7,983 bases of DNA from Ruminococcus flavefaciens (GTDB lineage: Bacteria; Bacillota; Clostridia; Oscillospirales; Ruminococcaceae): NCBI GenBank assembly GCA_002371825.1, contig DFHF01000001.1, forward strand, positions 1-7,983. Reading direction: 5' to 3'. The position numbers and the translations under genes are program-made. Positions 5,700 through 7,983 of the stretch are shown in pieces. Below the pieces are notes generated by a model that did not search any database, was not told the DNA's origin, and worked only from the letters and a program-made list of their open reading frames with translations. How positions within the stretch are numbered: the stretch's first letter is position 1; every line of letters starts with the position of its first letter.

Positions 5700-7280
5700 T
5701 TATTCTTCAACCTTCCAGTCAGCGAGTATCCGCTTCTCGGAGTCGAAAGATACGCCGATCTTATACAGCTTTCTGCTGTCGGCTGCGAAAGGAAGTGTGT
5801 AGTCCTTATCGTTTATATGCTGCAAAGCCATCTCAGCACTTTCGTCACGTTTGAACTCAAACAGATAAATGAACTTCTGCGTCTTAACACTGCAATCGAT
5901 ACGTCCTGAGAAAGTGTGCATCTCACAGTTCACGAACTGTCCGAGCAGGGTGAATACAAGATATATCACGGTCTGGAAGTAATGCTCAAATGTGGTATCA
6001 GTCGATGTATAGGGGATATTTGCGAACAGGGAAGTCAGAAAGTTCCTTATTTCATCAAGATTACCGTTTTCGATATGGTCTTCTAAGGTAAAGATATCAA
6101 GACCACTTCCGGCGGTAGCTGAAGGAACATAGGCTGGCATCAGGCTTTCAAGGAACGCATATTTGACCTCTTCATTGGGGAAAGCGAGAGTGTAACGTCT
6201 TCTCTGAGCGTTATAGTCTGCGATCGTAAGGTATCCGCTCTGATAAAGAAGCGGGATCAGGTCGAGCGAATCTCCCGTATAGTCCTTTAAAGTACGCTCA
6301 TTGGCGTATATGGTCTTGTCAGTGAACTTTCGCACATCAAAGTTGTTCTCACGGATCTGCTTTATCAGGAAGGAGGGCGTTCCGGATTCAAACCAGTATG
6401 CGCCAAATTCCTTGTCATAAAACGCTTTCAGCAGGCTATAGGGATTATACAACCCTTCTCCCATAGGATGAAAACGATAACCGTCATATTGGGATTTCAG
6501 CTTAGCAAGACATTCATCATAGGACATAGCTTGTTCATCAGCAAGCTCTTTTATATTCTCGGAGAAGTATTCACATAGCTCATCAAATGTTATTCCGCAT
6601 ATACCGGAATACGCATTACTAAGAGAAATGTCATTCAACTGGTTCAGATCACTGAATATGCTGACCTTATGGAACTTCGTAACGCCTGTGATAAAAACAA
6701 AGCGGATATATTCACTATAACTTTTTAGGTTGCTGAAAAAGCCCTTGAATACAGCCTTGTTATGTTCCTGTAATTCTGGATTGTCAACAAGGTCGAGCAA
6801 CGGCTTGTCATATTCATCTACAAGCACAACACAGCGTTTACCTGTCTTTTGGCTGACTCTTATCAGAAGATTCTGAAAGCGTTCTTCAAGTCCCGAATTC
6901 TTACTGTCAATCCCGTATGTTTCTTCCCACCTTGTAAGCAGAGAGGAAAGGAGCGTTTCTAAAGCGTTCTCGTTGTTATAATTTACTCCGTTAAAGTCAA
7001 AGTAGAATACAGGGTAAGGTTCCCATGCCTCAGCGTTATCAGCTTCAAGCTTCTCGATTTCAAGTCCTGAGAACAACTCCTTCTTTCCTTCCCAGTATGC
7101 TTTCAACGTTGAAAGTAACAGACTCTTTCCGAAACGTCGGGGACGGCTAAGGAAGAACTGCGCCACATCATGTACTAAACGGTAAACGTAAGCTGTCTTA
7201 TCCGCATAGATGCAATTTGATTTCCTTAGATTTTCAAAGTTCTGTACACTGATAGGAAGCAGTCTATTTCCATTCTGCAT
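5700..7280 (-). CDS. AAA-ATPase-like / PD-(D/E)XK nuclease-fold protein
   Basis: An intact 526-residue protein with AAA-ATPase-like (PF09820 type) and C-terminal PD-(D/E)XK (PF08011 type) regions. ATG at 7280 with AGGAG nine bases upstream. YADKTAYVYRLV (25-36) leads into the P-loop SRPRRFGKS (45-53, K52-S53), which uses the family's RPRRFGKS form in place of the usual GxxxxGKS. The Walker B strand is VVLVDEYDKP (151-160), and FVFITGVTKFHKVSIFSDLN (194-213) is the sensor-like segment. YDGYRF (265-270), YNPYSLL (278-284) and YWFESGTPSFL (295-305) mark the middle part. The nuclease-like domain at about 430-515 shows GRID (D462), then LFEFK (E475, K477) and ALQHINDKDY (485-494), so the nuclease-type residues are kept. 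Function is unknown for the family; members occur in many copies in gut Bacteroidetes and Firmicutes, and roles in DNA transactions, defence or selfish spread have been proposed without firm proof. No signal peptide or membrane segment is seen. Single-gene unit with its own promoter, structured leader and terminator. Confidence 0.92.
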   Translation of the reverse strand: MQNGNRLLPISVQNFENLRKSNCIYADKTAYVYRLVHDVAQFFLSRPRRFGKSLLLSTLKAYWEGKKELFSGLEIEKLEADNAEAWEPYPVFYFDFNGVNYNNENALETLLSSLLTRWEETYGIDSKNSGLEERFQNLLIRVSQKTGKRCVVLVDEYDKPLLDLVDNPELQEHNKAVFKGFFSNLKSYSEYIRFVFITGVTKFHKVSIFSDLNQLNDISLSNAYSGICGITFDELCEYFSENIKELADEQAMSYDECLAKLKSQYDGYRFHPMGEGLYNPYSLLKAFYDKEFGAYWFESGTPSFLIKQIRENNFDVRKFTDKTIYANERTLKDYTGDSLDLIPLLYQSGYLTIADYNAQRRRYTLAFPNEEVKYAFLESLMPAYVPSATAGSGLDIFTLEDHIENGNLDEIRNFLTSLFANIPYTSTDTTFEHYFQTVIYLVFTLLGQFVNCEMHTFSGRIDCSVKTQKFIYLFEFKRDESAEMALQHINDKDYTLPFAADSRKLYKIGVSFDSEKRILADWKVEE

Positions 7281-7309
7281 TGCTCATATCTCCTTTCTGC
7301 GCTGATGGA

Positions 7310-7372
7310 ATCGGCGTTTCAGCCGATATCGTAACGCTGTCAGAAAAACTCGTTACCATTCTGCCATCGGCT
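7310..7372 (-). promoter_or_regulatory. Switch-like 5' leader of the ATPase gene
   Basis: Three mutually complementary segments lie between the predicted transcript start (about 7375) and the ribosome site (7288-7296). In transcript order, AGCCGAT (7372-7366) can pair with ATCGGCT (7327-7321), enclosing a GTAACG/CGTTAC stem (7356-7351, 7336-7331). Alternatively, ATCGGC (7327-7322) pairs with GCCGAT (7315-7310) as a hairpin 13 bases before the Shine-Dalgarno sequence. The two folds exclude each other. No T run follows, so any control would act on translation or RNA stability rather than by intrinsic termination. Not a riboswitch class I recognise. Confidence 0.4.
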
Positions 7373-7380
7373 TCAATTAC

Positions 7381-7409
7381 AGATTATCATAATTCTTATT
7401 TTGTGTCAA
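7381..7409 (-). promoter_or_regulatory. Promoter of the AAA-ATPase-like gene
   Basis: On the minus strand TTGACA (7409-7404) is a perfect -35 box. GATAAT (7388-7383, spacing 15) or TAATCT (7386-7381, spacing 17) serves as -10; the first is the better match, the second has the better spacing. Transcription would start near 7375, leaving a leader of about 95 bases. Confidence 0.6.
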
Positions 7410-7471
7410 TACTTTTTCTGACAGATCTTAGGTCTGTCTTTTAGTCGTGCCTTTTTTCAGAAATGGATGAA

Positions 7472-7663
7472 CAGGAGTATGTCATCTTTCATTTTACATA
7501 CTCTGTTTCATTCACTTTAGTTTCTTAGCTTAATGACATTACCCTTAAGGGGTAGCTGAGAATGAAATGCAGTTGGCAGACCTTTCTCAGCCCACTTAAG
7601 GGGCAGTGTCCGTATCAAGCCCTTCTAGGGCTTCCTCAAACCACCCGTTTTACGGGTGGTTTT
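7472..7663 (+). ncRNA. Hairpin array: possible structured RNA or palindromic relic of a mobile element
   Basis: No gene fits here, but nearly every base can be placed in a stem. In order: CA-GAGTATGT/ACATACTC-TG (7472-7505, one bulge); a composite stem of TTTCATTC/GAATGAAA (7506-7513, 7560-7567), CTTAGCT/AGCTGAG (7524-7530, 7554-7560) and ACCC/GGGT (7541-7544, 7550-7553); GCCC/GGGC (7590-7593, 7601-7604); AAGCCC/GGGCTT (7617-7622, 7628-7633); AAACCACCCG/CGGGTGGTTT (7638-7647, 7653-7662) ending in T. CTGAGAA (7556-7562) can alternatively pair with TTCTCAG (7584-7590). CTTAAGGGG occurs twice (7544-7552, 7595-7603). A U-G pair at 7526/7558 and the final T run favour the plus strand. Subterminal palindromes of this kind are typical of IS200/IS605-type ends and of the RNAs linked to TnpB or IscB, but no transposase gene remains. 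No clear plus-strand promoter is seen. Confidence 0.35.
7638..7663 (+). terminator. Strong terminator-like hairpin
   Basis: A perfect 10-bp stem, AAACCACCCG/CGGGTGGTTT, with a TTTTA loop and TTTT at 7660-7663. It is followed by GATTATT and a consensus GGAGG (7671-7675) but by no gene on this strand. It works best as a plus-strand terminator; the minus-strand T run is one base shorter. Confidence 0.6.
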
Positions 7664-7726
7664 GATTATTGGAGGAAAATTGCAGGCACTCAGACATTCC
7701 GCTAAATATAGCCATTTATGAGGTAT

Positions 7727-7756
7727 AAAAAGCACCTGTCCTTTTGGACAAGTGCT
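7727..7756 (-). terminator. Intrinsic terminator of the endonuclease V-like gene
   Basis: On the minus strand AGCACTTGTCC pairs with GGACAGGTGCT around an AAAA loop, followed by TTTTT. The single irregular pair is G-U on the minus strand but A-C on the plus strand, assigning it to the minus-strand gene that stops at 7763. Confidence 0.88.
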
Positions 7757-7762
7757 CAGTAT

Positions 7763-7983
7763 TTATTCAGCTTTATGATCTCCTTGTGAACCTCTCTCTG
7801 CTTCCCTTGCAATATGGGTCTCCAGATCAGCCAATCGTGTCGGGATAGGTATGTGGCTCTCCTTATCGGTCAGCTTCATTGCAAAAGTGCAGGCAGTATC
7901 AAGAGATACGAAGTTTCCGATAGAAATGAAAATCGGCTTCACATCCTTGTGAGTCCTCAGTGGAATTGTCAAGAAATGTGCAG
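7763..7983 (-). CDS. Endonuclease V-like protein, C-terminal part (5' end outside window)
   Basis: The frame is open to the window edge, so only the last 72 or so residues are visible; the TTG at 7972 is an internal codon. Endonuclease V cuts DNA (and in some organisms RNA) one base 3' of deoxyinosine and acts in repair of deaminated purines. Family features visible are LRTHKDVKPIFISIGNFVSL, corresponding to the (L/V)RT...KPvfVSpGHr.sl segment, then SHIPIPTRLADLETHI, corresponding to the yRlPEPtRlAd tail. The catalytic Asp and Glu residues near the N-terminus lie outside the window. Oddly, the His of the usual SPGH motif is Asn here (IGN), and PEPTR reads PIPTR, so this is a diverged member. 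A well-formed terminator follows directly. Confidence 0.75.
   Translation of the reverse strand, partial: AHFLTIPLRTHKDVKPIFISIGNFVSLDTACTFAMKLTDKESHIPIPTRLADLETHIAREAERGSQGDHKAE

Noticed and set aside
7420..7441. GACAGA/TCTGTC hairpin with TTTT as a terminator
   Set aside because: Only six base pairs and no plus-strand gene upstream; it may belong to the hairpin array but cannot be supported alone.
7472..7663. CRISPR array
   Set aside because: The stems differ in sequence and length; there is no regular repeat-spacer pattern and no cas gene.
7680..7721. 13-codon TTG-started frame after GGAGG
   Set aside because: Very short, only four bases from the ribosome site, and no similarity to a known leader peptide.

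Overview
The window looks like a chromosomal segment of a fibre-degrading gut or rumen Firmicute, most likely a Ruminococcus (R. albus-like). This rests on moderate GC, AAGGAG-type ribosome sites, TTGACA/TATAAT-type promoters, Thr-rich linkers behind lipoprotein signals, a GH3 plus CE2-type esterase pair, and an AAA-ATPase-like/PD-(D/E)XK protein of a family that is multi-copy in such genomes. The species call is inference from protein character; no rRNA or tRNA gene is present.

Layout. (1) 2-574, + strand: 3' part of a stand-alone B3/B4 (PheRS beta-like) domain protein. (2) 747-1235, +: pdxS (PLP synthase lyase subunit) with its own extended -10 promoter and Shine-Dalgarno, but ending after 162 of about 290 residues; a 3'-truncated remnant. 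(3) 1236-1721: gene-poor, with a 12-bp perfect inverted repeat that has a second, inverted copy near 5.5 kb, a GGGCGG/CCGCCC hairpin, and a clear sigma-A promoter. (4) 1722-5437, +: a two-gene operon of predicted lipoproteins, a GH3 glycosidase with an unassigned C-terminal domain and a CE2-like SGNH esterase, joined by a TGATG overlap and closed by a strong terminator. (5) 5700-7280, -: an intact AAA-ATPase-like/PD-(D/E)XK protein with its own terminator, promoter and a leader that can fold in two exclusive ways. (6) 7281-7762: no gene; it holds that leader and promoter, then a run of hairpins (7472-7663) that looks like a structured RNA or the palindromic relic of a mobile element. (7) 7763-7983, -: C-terminal part of an endonuclease V-like protein with its terminator.

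How they work together. The GH3 and CE2 lipoproteins form one functional unit: both should sit on the outer face of the cytoplasmic membrane and process oligosaccharides from acetylated hemicellulose or beta-glucan, the esterase removing acetyl groups and the GH3 enzyme releasing terminal sugars. The other genes are unrelated single-gene units. The points most worth following are the hairpin array at 7472-7663, the AT-rich domain fused to the GH3 enzyme, the broken pdxS that keeps intact start signals, and the switch-like leader of the ATPase gene.
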